The notes beneath the pieces were generated by a model, which saw nothing but the letters and a program-made list of their open reading frames with translations, did not search any database and was not told the origin of the DNA. Made by a program: the position numbers and the translations under genes. From Phoronis australis (lineage: Eukaryota > Phoronida > Phoronidae), in assembly GCA_002633005.1 (NCBI GenBank), contig NMRA01000193.1, positions 506,736 to 570,735 on the forward strand: a DNA stretch of 64,000 nt, read 5' to 3'. This document shows, in pieces, positions 23,486-36,700 of this stretch (its first letter is position 1; every line of letters begins with the position of its first letter).

Positions 23486-23871
23486 GTAACCAAGGGGTGG
23501 AAGCAATTGCACCTCTAAAATCCAGCTACGACACCGCAAATTGCAGTTCCAGACTAGAAGAAACCAAACCCGTGATACAAATCGACAGGTTTGCACCTCT
23601 GAACTCCTAACACTCCCCGAAAAGGCTCCATTCATGATGACGAAAATCCATTCCCATAGACTATAGGCTATGGCCGCACCTCTAATTCGCTGGTAGAATA
23701 TAAAGGCTATGACTTTGGAATCTGGTCCCCGGAACTTGGTTATCGGGTGTAGAGCATTTTCGGTGCCTGTGTCGTGATTAGGGAACGCAAATCTGGGGAT
23801 TTGGTGGCACTGGTCTGGAACTGGAGATTAGAGGCGCTTTTACACAGACAGTGTTTCCACCCCTTGATAAC
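23486..23871. mobile_element. Small non-autonomous TIR element (MITE), about 386 bp
   Basis: The left end gtaaccaaggggtggaa (23,486-23,502) matches, inverted, the right end ttccaccccttgataac (23,855-23,871) with one mismatch. Similarity continues inward (gc(a/g)cctctaa and cagttccagac on both arms). No ORF. The target duplication is unclear. Confidence 0.6.
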
Positions 23872-24189
23872 ATGATACTAGGTACTGGGCTGAACTCTGT
23901 CTTTCATAGAGAAACTAGAATGATTTACACGAATCGTGGATACCTTGCAATTGATCGGATTGCAAGTGCTTGATTCACTTGAATAACTCGTATCAGCAAT
24001 AATTGTATCTGTAAGGGGGAGCATTCGAAATGATAACCGCTTTTCTATGAATTATAAGTTACGCAAATTTATTGTGTAATGACCTGCCTACTGATTTCAT
24101 TAAATTCACCAACAACGAACACATGGGTGAAAATATCACGATGATCTACATGAAATGCCGAACACTGTGGCCATTATTAGCATAAATTC

Positions 24190-24195
<6 letters not shown>
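23872..24195. other. Unassigned intergenic sequence
   Basis: No gene, no repeat and no recognisable signal seen on either strand. Confidence 0.4.

Positions 24196-24234
<39 letters not shown>
24196..24234. repeat. (AT)n microsatellite
   Basis: An uninterrupted alternating TA tract of about 39 bases. Confidence 0.97.
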
Positions 24235-24237
<3 letters not shown>

Positions 24238-25410
24238 CATGTAACAGCTTGAAAACTCATTTTATTGAATCAATTTACCACAGAAATATGTGAGAAAATA
24301 TCAATATCACTTACCTGTAGTGTTCCTCACTGCAACTACATGCACAAACACATTCTTAAATTATGGCGATCTTAATTTACATAAACTATACAAATTTACG
24401 ATTTCTCTACCTGTACCTCTACCTTTGGTGCTTGATAAGGAAGGTGTCAGTAAAAATGGAATTTTGTATAACGGTAGTCTTAGTTTGAATATGAAAAAGT
24501 GCTTAAAGTTGTCAAGATTACAACCCAGGTAAAATGCTTGAAGAACGCCACCTCAACACGAAAATAACTTATACTACCAAGAATTTCAAGGTCCCCAAGG
24601 GGATCCTATGAGTGGCTACTAGACTTCTTGGGAGGTTATGTGGTTCCTTTTGAATACATGACGATATCTCGTGAAGTCTTGCGTGATCTTTCGTTTTGGT
24701 AAGGCTCTTGCGTCTATGGAACGCACACTAGACTTGCTAGAATATCGATCTTATTCACAACAAATTAACATGACTACAACTCTTAAAAGGACACCAAACC
24801 CGGTTTTGGGGTATTAACAGATACTAAAAACGACTTTCCTATCCAGTTCTCTGGAACAACATAATGCTTTGCAACCCTCGGCAATCCTCAAAAGTTTGGA
24901 GCAAAATTTGAAAACTCCTTTCACAGTCTGCTAAATGGGCAAGCGTGAACTCGTCTTTTAGCGAATTACCCGAATGTCCAATTTGTGGGCTAGGGGGCAT
25001 GAGTTTTTAATTAGTTCTTGCTTTTATCTTTCAAGATTGACGCCAATGATACATCAGCAGGTGACAGAAGGGGTTGGTTGAAATCATCAAACCAGGATTT
25101 AGTATCCTTTTAAATTGACAAAAAACCGACATACATACGAATAGATTAAATTTTGATTTCGTCAATTATGAACTTGATGTCAACTTGTTTCATTTACTAG
25201 GATGAGACGTGAATTGTGATCTTGCAAAGAACTGACAATTTGTTATCCCAGGAGACCATAATGGGCGAAAGACACACCGTGACCACAGCATAGCGAATGA
25301 CAGCTATTTGACTAAGGCAAGTCGTTCGTTTTCCAATTCCTTGCCAAAAGTGAGCCCATTGTGGCTACTGTGGAAGTGAATACATTTGGTAGACTTGACG
25401 CCAAGTTCGT
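24235..25410. other. 3' flank of receptor gene B
   Basis: No gene. The minus strand carries an ATTAAA hexamer at 25,011-25,006, about 400 bases past the gene B stop, a weak polyadenylation candidate. The next AATAAA on that strand is about 1.1 kb beyond the stop (near 24,260). An 80-codon plus-strand frame at 24,290-24,532 is unrecognised. Confidence 0.35.
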
Positions 25411-27790
25411 CTAAAGAGAAGAATTTCTTACAGTATTTCTCTTTTGCTGAAGTTCTGAATGATGTTGGTCTTCATGTGGTCTTAGATTGGCTGGAGTGGA
25501 GAACGACGTATCGACTGCCCTATCGCTGAAAGCCAAGTCATTCACACGTTTGTTTTTCAGAGGATTAAGATTTACTTCATCCGCGTGGGCTAGATGTTGT
25601 GGACAACAGACTTCAAGATTGGCTGACGAAAAGGTATACAAGAGAGGATTCAGAGCAGAGTTGATGGGCATGATGAACACAGCGACCCAAGCTGAGGTTT
25701 GTCGACTTATGGTAACTCCAGACAGAGCAACGATGCCAATAATAGAGATGGGGACCCAGCAGCAAAAATCGGTCAACACGATAAGTACTAACCGCCGGGC
25801 AAGTGCGAGGTCACGTGTTGTCGATTTCCTCTTCGACTTAAGTCTTTGTTGCCGGGCGTAAACGTAAATCCACATATAACCCAGTGCTATAATGATGAAG
25901 CATACTAAATTGAAAGCTATAAATACTGAAGCCGAATACACCCAACCCTTAGAAGAACTGTTGCGAAGGGTGAAAGGGAGACATGCAGACGTTGAGCCGT
26001 AATATTCGTGACCATAAATGATTAGGGGAGCGGCAGCAATGACGCAGCACGTTACCCATCCAACAGTTTCCACGGCGGTAGCTGTTTTCATGGAAAAGGG
26101 CTTCACTCGAAATGTAAAAACCAAGATTCTCACTCGGTCTACTGTGATTACAACGAGTGTGAACACGGACATTTCACAGGCAACAGTGGAAATAAAACCC
26201 GAAAACTGGCAAACTGGTCCCTCCCTCCAGTCTTGTTCGTATTGATAGAACTTGCCATGGGTTTCAAAATACAGGTCTGCGGACGCAATGATGAGAAGGT
26301 AAACCCCCATTATGAAGTCCGATACGCTCAGGTTTAGAACAAGAAACGAATTGACATTTTTCCACTCAGTCTTTAGACGCCACACAAAAACGGTAAGATT
26401 TCCAATGAATGCCATCACTCCAATTACCCAAATGGCATATCTCAAAAAGTCGTCAGCAAGCAAATCCTCACAGGATGAGAACTCATCAGGTTCTGGAAGG
26501 CATTTCACGCTGTTGTTAAGAGCACAGCAATGTCTAAATGCGTCCGTGCGAAGGAAACCTATTTGTACTTTTCTGAAGGCATTCATGTCAATTTTCAGGT
26601 GTATGTCGTTGAGTTCAATGTCTATGACGTCTAAACGACCAATGAAGGCACTCGCCGAAATAGATATTAATTTATTTCTTGAAAGATCAAGATGTTTAAT
26701 GTTGACATCCAAAAACGTGAATGTTGGTAAATGGGTGATCTGATTTCCTGTCAAATTCAGAACTAAAAGGTTGTTCAATCCTTGAAAGGCTTTTTGAGGA
26801 ATTCTTGTTATGTTGTTGTGAGAAATGTCAAGGACACCCATGAATTGGTACCCGTCGAATGTGTTCCTATAAAGTTGCAACAAATTGCGGGAAAATAACA
26901 GAACCCGTAAATTTCTGCTGTATGGGGGAATTGAAGATAGATTAGCTTCATTACAACTCATCGAAAAGCCGTTGCACAGGCACGAGCCTGGGCAGTCTTT
27001 TGGGATATCACAGTATTTTTCATCGTCGCCATTTGGACAGTCAACTTCACCATTGCAGACAGACTTTTGCTCGATACAGAAACGTTGTCCAGGGCACCGT
27101 AGCAGCCCAGGACACTTGTATTCTTCGCAATTAACTTCATCTTCTCCATTCACACAATCCTTTGTACCGTCACACACGCCACGAACATGTACGCAGAATG
27201 AGTTGGGACACTTGAATAAGCCGGGGCACTGGAATTGTGAACAGTTTTGGAGATGGCTGAAATCGCGACACCCGTTCACGACAGATTTTATATACCTATC
27301 AACGTCATACACGCACGCAGTCTCCCGTCTGAAGCATCTTGGATAATGCGGTATACAACGAACTTCGTCATCCCTTGGACAGAACGGCTTGTAATTTGCA
27401 GTAATAATAGGTTTTGTTGCAGTACCTGTATTTACCTCTCCTTTAATTGAGTCCAAATACTCCAGCAACTCATCTTCAGCTGTGCACGTGGGACAGTCGG
27501 GTTGTAAATCGTTTTGACGAGATTTGGGAATGCAGGTTGCGGAATAACAACGAAAGCCGTTGGAGCACGAACCCATCCCATAGCACTGCTCAGGTGCTTC
27601 GTCGTCACCAGTTCTGCAGTCCTTAATCAAGTCGCAAGTTCTGTTCATTGCAATACACGTACCATCTGCACAGCGGAATTCACCAGTCGAGCAGCTCGGA
27701 TATGTGCAGTCAGCCTCATCAGAACCATCTATGCAGTGACGGACGTGGTCGCAGTAAAGTGAATACGGAAGACATTCACCACTTTGACAC
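25411..27790 (-). CDS. Gene B exon 3: LDLa array, LRRs and 7TM domain in one exon
   Basis: This exon encodes residues 1179-1971. It completes the LDLa split by intron 2, then has LDLa or LDLa-like modules 1212-1248, 1254-1287, 1316-1362, 1367-1400 and 1405-1439, LRRNT, about five LRRs, hinge cysteines and 7TM. Landmarks: LNLSVSDFIMGVYLLIIASAD (TM2), VITVDRV (1730-1732 is DRV), YYGSTSACLPFTLRN in extracellular loop 2, FCCWVP (TM6), NSALNPLLYTF (TM7). The tail is about 70 residues, longer than in gene A and rich in His, Asn and Ser. The frame stays open 23 codons into the intron (to 27,858). Confidence 0.92.
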
Positions 27791-30700
27791 CTGAAACGAA
27801 AAAGTATAACGACAAATAACAATAAAATCCTACTACATCTTATCATGCTAACTTTCACCGTGAAGTATTCGTCCTCTAAAGTCCTTCTCTCACGCGTTGT
27901 TAACCCTTATTACATGGTTAGAGGATGTTATAAGGATCCAAGAAGTACCTACCCCATAACTAATACACGATCCGTACTCGAAAAAAAGTTAAAATGAACG
28001 CGCCACTCACCATTCGCACCCGCAGAACCACCGCCATTTTGAACTTGCCGCGAACCCGGAAGTACAATTCATTCAGGAACCCAGGCTAAGAAAACGCCGT
28101 CAGTGTGAGTGCCTGTTACCAGCCTGCAAACGGGGATAAAATAATCGACAGCGCGCCTTAATTTTAATAAAATCAAAATACGGAAATTTTATCGAATTTG
28201 CTGAAAAAATGTGGCGAATAAATTTTGACAGAAATTATTTTGCCAGACTCGGGACCGCAGCCTATCGGACCTGGTGCCGATCGAGACCAGACACTGGCGA
28301 ACGGTAAACGCATGCGGTTGCAAGCTGTTTTGTCGAAGTAAAATGGTCAAATCATAAATGCTGCATATATTCAAGGGTAGTTTCAGACACTTGCATGAAA
28401 TTACGGGCTGGTTAGTACATCTTATATTTTTGCACAAAAACACGAAAATTGAACAAAGTTTCTTTTTTGTAACAACGTTTGTCAAAATGTATCAACGTTA
28501 AATCTTCACAAATTACAAAGTAGCCGATTGAACATGCCTTTCAGTTCAGCAAAAGTCGCCTTGTTGTCGGTGCCGCCAGAAATGAGACGAAGTCAAGTTC
28601 AACGGAAATTGTGAGCACATTTATCACTTAATGAGTAACAACTGCGAGGCTGAAATTTGGTGAACACTGTTAAATCGTGCAGAATAGTAAGTAAAGATAT
28701 GTCTAACTAAATTTCACCGTAATTGGTTGCCGAAAACAATTTACACACATTTTTGAACTCGTAACTTATCCCGCTGTCCTCTAATATGGCCGACGCGATC
28801 CAAACAAAGTGACCCAAATTTCGCCACAAAACTTGCAATAACTTTACACTGCTTGCCCCGATTTTGATACTTTTTCGATTTTTACTGAGTAGAATGCACT
28901 ACCTTTCCGATGATAGCAAAGTACTTTTTCAAAACGAGAAAAAAAATAAAACCGAAAAAAATTGATTCGACCCATGTTGGTTCCTAGGTTCGACCGGCCT
29001 ACGTAAGGAACTAAACACCAGTGCTATTTTAACATACTAAGTACCCGTAACATTCCAAAAAAAAAATCAACGACCACTAACTACAAACTATAAATACAGT
29101 ACATATGTAAACGAATCATGAGATATTACTGATAAAACAAAATAATGAAGACTTCTCGAGCAAGCGATAGCACATTCAGTTACAAGGAAAAAATGGCGGC
29201 GTTGAGGACAAGTTCCTGAACTGATGAGCCGGAAATGTGGGTACGGAAATAACCGATGACAACCGGTAATCATACGCTCAGAGAGAAGGGTCAAATACTG
29301 TTCAAAATCGCTTTTGGCAAGAAAGGCGAAAAGAATATAAAGAAAGGGTGTCGAAAATAAGATTTTATGTAGTAAGTATTTTCGGATACTGGAACCACAT
29401 GGGCAGTTTGAGAGAAGGACTCTAAAGTAGGTTACTACTGATACTGAGTTTAATGTCCAAGTCAAAGATTACCGAGGACATGTTACCCACATTTAAACAG
29501 GAGATCGACAATTTACAAGCAATAGAAAATTACAGATAAATTTCACTGAATTAAAGATGTTTTCATTTGAATTGTACTTCTTATTTCCACAGCGTAATAA
29601 ATTTCGGTACAATACGGTTTGTTGAACATGTGATTATTGAGAGTCCTCAATAACTATTCAAATTTCACGTAAGATGACGTCAGCTTCTGAATAGCTCAGT
29701 GGTTAGGGTGCCAGCTGTTGTAACATGAAACTTGAGGGAAGCGTGATTGAATCTGGCCACAGTTTAAGCTGAATAAGTTACAAGAATTTACGTTTAATAT
29801 ACATTTCAAAATTTAAACAAACATAATACGATGGATAATATTTTGGTAATTAAAATCGCATATTCTCCTCACAATAAACGAACATTTTGTGCCACTCGAC
29901 CCTCAAACTCGCCCGTTCACGACAGCTTGTAAGCAAAGCCGGTGAAACTGATCATTATGAACTGCAGTGGGAACTAAAGTAGCTTTCAGTTTTTATTATT
30001 TTGCGGTGTAAAAAAAGAGTAATAAGGGAAATATATAGGTTATACAACGTACGTGTTTGTACCAGTGGTTATTATATCGAGATTCGTGATATGCAAAGTA
30101 TTTGAACGAGGGCGAAGTTTGATCTCCATCAGCTTATCATGGTTGACAATCATAAAAATATCATCAACATACCTGCAGTGCATGAATTACCAATTGGCAA
30201 CAAGCTTCCGTTCCTAGACGTACTTATTGATTATGATGAATCTGGCATTAAAACCTCAGTATACAGAAAACCAACATATGATGGGGTTTGTTTACATGAA
30301 ACCAGCCAATGTCCTCTGAGATATAAACAAAAGAGTGTAATCGCATCAAGCAAATTATGATAAATAACGGTTACAGTAATAAGTTTGTTGATGAGAATAT
30401 GAAGTTTTTCATAAGCCGCTTGCAGAAACCTTTGTGTTTAAAACAAATAAGTGGTTGTACCAAAAAACTTTTCTACCGCAACCAATTCCATTCACGTTAT
30501 ATTAAAGATGAACGAGATTTAAAACGGATCATCCATAATAATGTTAAGACCGCTAAGACAGAAGATAACCTTTCATTAATTATATATCACCAAAACCATA
30601 AAACTAAACATCTTGTTGTTAACAACAATATGTGCTCAAAGTCTGTCCGAGTGTTAGCCAAAACTGACTTGATTTATCAGTTCAATTGCCCCCACAACGA

Positions 30701-33700
30701 ATGTATTCGTTCAAACACTGATTGCTGAAGGTATGTTGGTAATGCAACGTGCACTTTATCTCGCCGGTTATTTATGCATTTACAAAATGGATCATTTAAA
30801 GATCACTTTCAAACACTCCACAAACAGAAAATTTCTCGTTCAGATATTGTTGACAATACCATCGTCAGGTATTTCGATCGTGACTTCTTTAATAATAAAA
30901 ACTGAAACTCCTGACATAAATTCCCAAGATACTGGGTTCCATCTTACCTTGTCGTTATATAAATAATGTCCATAAGTTGTAACAGATATGTATTAAATTT
31001 TACTACGTTTTATAATACATTAGTTTCCATGACAATTCCTTCTGTAATTGCGCTCTAATGTACAGTATGCAACCTTATATTCGTGTTTAATATCATTGTT
31101 CTTGTTTCCTGTATCTTGCACGATATCGTTTATGATTTTTAAATTTATTTGCCTTGGATGACTGAAGTATAGTCGAAGAACCGCTACTGATTTCTTATGA
31201 AATGTTTTGTACAGTGTTTTATTATATATTTACTCATATATTTGTTTTCATGATGCCACTTACACTAGGCGATCTACTATTTCAACTGCCATCTGAAGAA
31301 AGACATTCATGTAGACACTATGAAAGTTTGTTGAACAAACTAACTAAAGCCAAGAACAGCTTACTATTCCATGAAACATATATATAGTTAGTTAGTTATC
31401 CTACATCAATTGGAATTCAGCTAAGATATCATATCTCAAATTCTTTTCATCTGAGAGTGTCCCAACTCGCCCATCGGTCTTGTTGGGAGATTCCCAGATG
31501 GAATGAATTCTCGATATGATATGACAATAATATTCCTATGCTTGTAATGTGTGATAAACTATATTTACGCCATGTAGTTTAACCCTGCTGTGCAAGCTGT
31601 AGACAGTTGTAGCCCTTTTGTAGATGTTAAATTATGCATACCTGAATGCAGTCTTACAGTCACAGGCTTTTTCATCGTCACCTCCTAAACAGTCTAAATT
31701 GCCGTCACACAGTTGAGCTTCAAATATACATGTGCCGTCTTTACAAGTGTGTTGATGAGCTCCGCATCGAGGACTTTGACTGATGAGATCCCGTTCACAT
31801 AACACGTTCAGTGGACCATTTGGGAACGACGTCTTTCGTTCCTGCCAAGCATCACTCTGTATATTCGAAGGAAAAGGTGGTCTCAGTGGTGTTGTCGACA
31901 AAATAAATGGAGGCTCTGTATCGCAATCAAATTCAACAAATTCATGCTCCACGACATTTTCATTTATGGCATCCACTTGCAAAACCAATGTTTTCCAAAT
32001 ATTTTTTCTGGGATTTATTATGCGGCATGTAGTGTTAACCTTCTTCAGCCAAATTCCCCGATATTCTGGCTGATGTTTCCATAGTGACAGGAGATACATT
32101 ATAGCCTCTTTGTCATTGTTGCCAATTGAAGCAACTCTAGCTTCTTTCTCAAGACACATTGCTTTTGCGCCTGCATAACTAAGTGAAGTTACCAAAGATT
32201 GTAGACTCGTTAACATTTTTAAACATCTGCCTTTCATGAATGTCCATTTCTCTGGACATCGATGCTGATGCGTGATAGTAGCAGCAGCATTCCCTACTGT
32301 TCGATGCGACGAATTAGCCGCCTTTTTGCATATGTACAGACCATCTTGAAATGGGTAATTACAAGGGAGTTTCGCCCAGTGAGTTTTGTGATGAGAACGA
32401 ACACTTGAAACAATGTGCATCACTGTGCATAGTGAGAATTTTACTCTGATTGGCTGGAGTCGGTTGCTAGGGATGATTTTCGCAATCCCTTGGTGAGGTT
32501 TGAAACTGGAATCCTCTACTGAAGTTTTGTCAGAATAAAGACGAGTGTGCCAGTCTGTGAATCGAAGCTGTGTTCCATCAGTCCATGATCCATCTCCACC
32601 CTGTAATACAAAGCGCCTTTTTAATGTAGATGACTAACACAGCATTGGCGTAACTGTGATCATCGCTGACTCTTGCGCAGAGGTGCCGCATCGCCACCGG
32701 TTGCCAAACCTTCTGGAAGGAAGGAGGTAGGGAGGGAGGGACGTGGGCAGCGAGTTAAGAAGAAAGTCCATGAAAACCGCTAAAATCAAAGATCACGAAG
32801 TTAAATGAAAAGAAATGAGGGCAAGTCATTTAAACTGCACATGACCATGACTCATAATATGTTACGAATTAAGGGATAAGCAAAGAAATAGAAACAAGCA
32901 AACAAAAAGGCATTACACACATATAAAATTAAAACACGTAAAGACAGGTTTTGAACTTTTTGAGGTACAAAACATTTTTGTTCGTATCTTAGGTATGTAT
33001 TCAAATGGGAGCGATAGTTAAAGCTTGACAAAATAATATTTTTAAGTAGATTATGCATAGTGAACAACTACAAAACATATTCAAAGAGAAGAGAAATACG
33101 TAACATAGAATATACATTGATGTACTAATAAATAAACGTATGGGAATTTCAGCCGAACAAATCTATTAGTGCAAGTGCGTAATACTTTTAAAATTTTGCA
33201 CTGTTCTGTGTTTCAGTGTATTTATCCCACGCGCGTTGAATCTGTCGAGGGAAATATGGCCATGAAATAAAGTTTTCCGTATTCACCTCCCGCACTACTT
33301 CAACAGCGACCTCTGACATGGAATGTTCAAAAGGTAGGTCAATGTCGACTCGACATCTTCAGCCGGTTCGATCATCAAACTTTCCGAATATAGTTTAAAG
33401 TAACACAGCTGCAACAGTGTAACTAACACTCGACATGCAACCAGGCCCTAAACGTAAAATCTGTAACCAAACTGTTAATAATAAGACACTTATGTCTCAG
33501 TTTTCAATTGCTGAATACTATATCGTCTGCAACTCAAGCGCCTATTCCTAGGAAATTAAAATGTCAAATATTGTTGTTTTTTTAACTATTTCCAGGAGAT
33601 GTTACAAGTTCACTGCAAAGTTGCAGTATTTTTCATCTTCGCTACCTCTTTTCAAGAAATAAATCGTTACTTTTAAAACTGTTTCTTATACAAGAGAAAA

Positions 33701-36700
33701 CTTTCAACCTAACGCGAAAGTACATTTATATAGGATGTGATCCGTCATGTGAACAGTCTAGGTGAAGTATTTGAAAAAAGTGCCGAAAAAATGTAAGAAA
33801 CTTAGGGATTCGAAGCGCATGGGATAAATACAAAACGTACATAGAACGGCGTATTCGTTCTCGGTCGATACGTGGAATAATGTCTCGTGGGATATTACTT
33901 CATGTACGCAACTCTCGGTACGTTTTGTGTATATACCTTACACAGTTTTTAAATGCTTTCGAAAGTACGACTATTGAGTGAGTGTAAGTCTTAATAATAA
34001 TTGCTTGTTGTTTATATGAACTGGAAGGTGTGTGATTCATTTGAATCTGTTCACGTAGGTACTACGGAACGTAAAATTGAGACATCAGTGACGAAAATGT
34101 TGTACTTCGAAGGCCTTGTTGCTATTCCTTTGTTTAAGGCAGCGTTTGTTATTGCCGTGTAATTCAAAGAGAACAATGTCAGAAAATAACAAGGGGTTTA
34201 TGAAGAAATTCGAAACAGGACAATGGGGCTACTCGGAAAATTTACATTAAATAGAGGGCGTGCGTGTACTAGTGGTGACAGATTAACAGCCTCAATTTCG
34301 CGAAATGGGCACGGCTTCAAGACATTTCACATGGTGAAATGGCTTGAAGCCGTGCCCACTGAATCTAAGATTGCGTGAAAAGGGTGCTTCTATGAGAGGA
34401 AGTAATCACGACCTTATACAAAGGTAAGGTTTGTGATTATTTTTAACGATTATTCCATGTTTATTCTACTGATTCCTGTTAACTTAGGTACTCGCCGATA
34501 TCGACTTCGCGGCAGTCGCCAATCGGGGTTAATCTTTGTTGTGGTGTGTGTTACGATAGCCTACTTGACGTAGCACTCGGGATCTTTTCGTACATCAACG
34601 CAGTACTATTGTTTGGAATGATTTCCAACACGTTTATCAGTGACAGTTACATCAATGAAAGCTGAATGTTTATGCTGTTAACTCGATATTGGTTTGTGAG
34701 TTAAAATTACAATCCAAGCACAATGCCATGGCAAAGGGTACGTGACAAATATCCATTAGACTATTTGTTTACTCCCTAACCTATGTCTTCCGAAAATTTA
34801 TAACACGTTGAAATGGAAATCTATCATGTCTGTTTTCACGTGACCTTTGGTTTATAGGTTTGAGGGCTTGTACCGTGCAGAGGAGATATGCATCGCTTCT
34901 GTACCATCCCTGAATGGACAAAAGTTTGTTTTAAGCAGATGACTGCAACTAATCAGCAAGATCTTCCCATCCAGTGCAGATCTGTTGTCAAAGCCTACTT
35001 TCTTTATCGGAGACAATGAGCAAAGCCTTTGAAAAGGAACAGCTACTTTTAAAGAAAGGTATGTAAGTCGTTTTGTTAATTTACTTATTCAGGTCCTTAG
35101 CGGGGAATTGGCTTAGGGAGTTGGGGTTGTAAAATTTGGTGCAACTGAATGTGTGGAAATAACAGGTTATAGCATGGTGGGGTAATTCTTAATCTTCATG
35201 AAGTTCCTTCAAGTTTATTTCATAAAACTTTTGCTATCAATTGTAAACCCATAAAAATATATTACATTTTCTGAATTCTCAGTGACTGCCATAGTCCTAA
35301 CCATGCCTTGAAATGTTACAAGTCGTTTATAAATTCAAAAGACTGACATTTTTTGTGAAAATTGCATTTTTGATGGTGCCTTACGATTTGTAATTACTCT
35401 TAAACAACAGAAAGATTATCCATCATTTTTTAAATGACGCAAGTCTTCATATCTTCTATTAGAAGAAAAATAAAAAGTCTGAGAAACGGTTCCCTCAGCC
35501 TTAGACTAGAGGTATGCTTGACCGACCCATGAATCTGTAATCGGAGTTTAAAATTGCTGAAAGTATCAAATATAAAAAGGGTTGAAAATGGGTAACAAAG
35601 GCTTGAAGTTGTCTCAAATAACTTGCATATTTTGCAGACAACTGATGCGTTTAAAGAATTGTTATGCCTACGAATGAAAAATAATGATGCAGTTTTATAA
35701 AGTACTTATTACATACACTCTTGGTTTCTGGAAATACATGTAGTAATTATTTAATTTTGTGTGAAATTGTAGAGCAGTCACCATATCATATGTTTGAAAA
35801 ACAGGGTCAACATTTTTTACCCAACCTGGAATATTTAATTATTCAAATTAATTCAGTATTTGTTCCCGGCTCAGTGACATTTTAAGGCCACTTCAAGCCG
35901 CAACATAGACACGCTTTGTTACTCCTTTCTCTTCCCACAGCATTTCCACACAGCAGCAGTGCTGCATGGCACAATGTACAAGTCAGTGGCCCTGGAGAAA
36001 TGTGAATCGCAGTACGAAGTTACCCTAACACAACGTGCCAGTGGATTGTTTGTGTATGAATAGGAAGTATATCTGACTGATACACAAGTCAGCCTCGTTG
36101 GTGAGGATGCCCTTTAACAGGCAATGAGTCATGAGTGGACAATAGCTTATTTCCTTTCCTGGAAGAAACATCAGGGATTGAAGCTAAAGAAGACCTAGTG
36201 ACACTCTAGTCTAGTTCAGGGTCAGATTTTCGGCATGAAACGAGTCAAGTGATATGTTGTTGTGTTTACCTTCAAGGATATAATTGTAGATGTTACTGAG
36301 GCTGAATGAGATTACATGATGGAAAGCCACTTGCCGAAACTAGACCTTTTTACAAGCGCTGCTATAGGCCATTGAAGCTAGATCCCTGTGAAATGAAAAC
36401 CAAAAGAATCTGGTATAAATACCTGTCCTTTCTCACTGAGTGACATTAACTTTTTCTTTCAGAAGAAAGGCTTTATACTAATGGTAAAAACTTTTCAATT
36501 TGGTACACATTATGAGGAAACGACATTCAGTAACTGCATCGATTTTCTTATTATCAGTACAAAGCTCGTTAATGTTACACTTTGATGATTGAATAAATTT
36601 TCATCAACAGGCCATTTTGTCACTAATTATTGAAACCACAATATTTTCTCAGTTTTAAAGCCCCATACTGTGCAGTTGTGCTTATTCTTTATAAAGCTGA

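Noticed and set aside
25487-25861. 124-codon plus-strand ORF and the many antisense frames over both receptor genes
   Set aside because: Shadow frames of the strongly supported minus-strand coding exons.
29088-29465. 125-codon minus-strand ORF in repeat R
   Set aside because: Hydrophobic low-information frame with no recognisable domain; I saw no sign that it is kept as a coding frame in the inverted copy at 60.5-61.5 kb.
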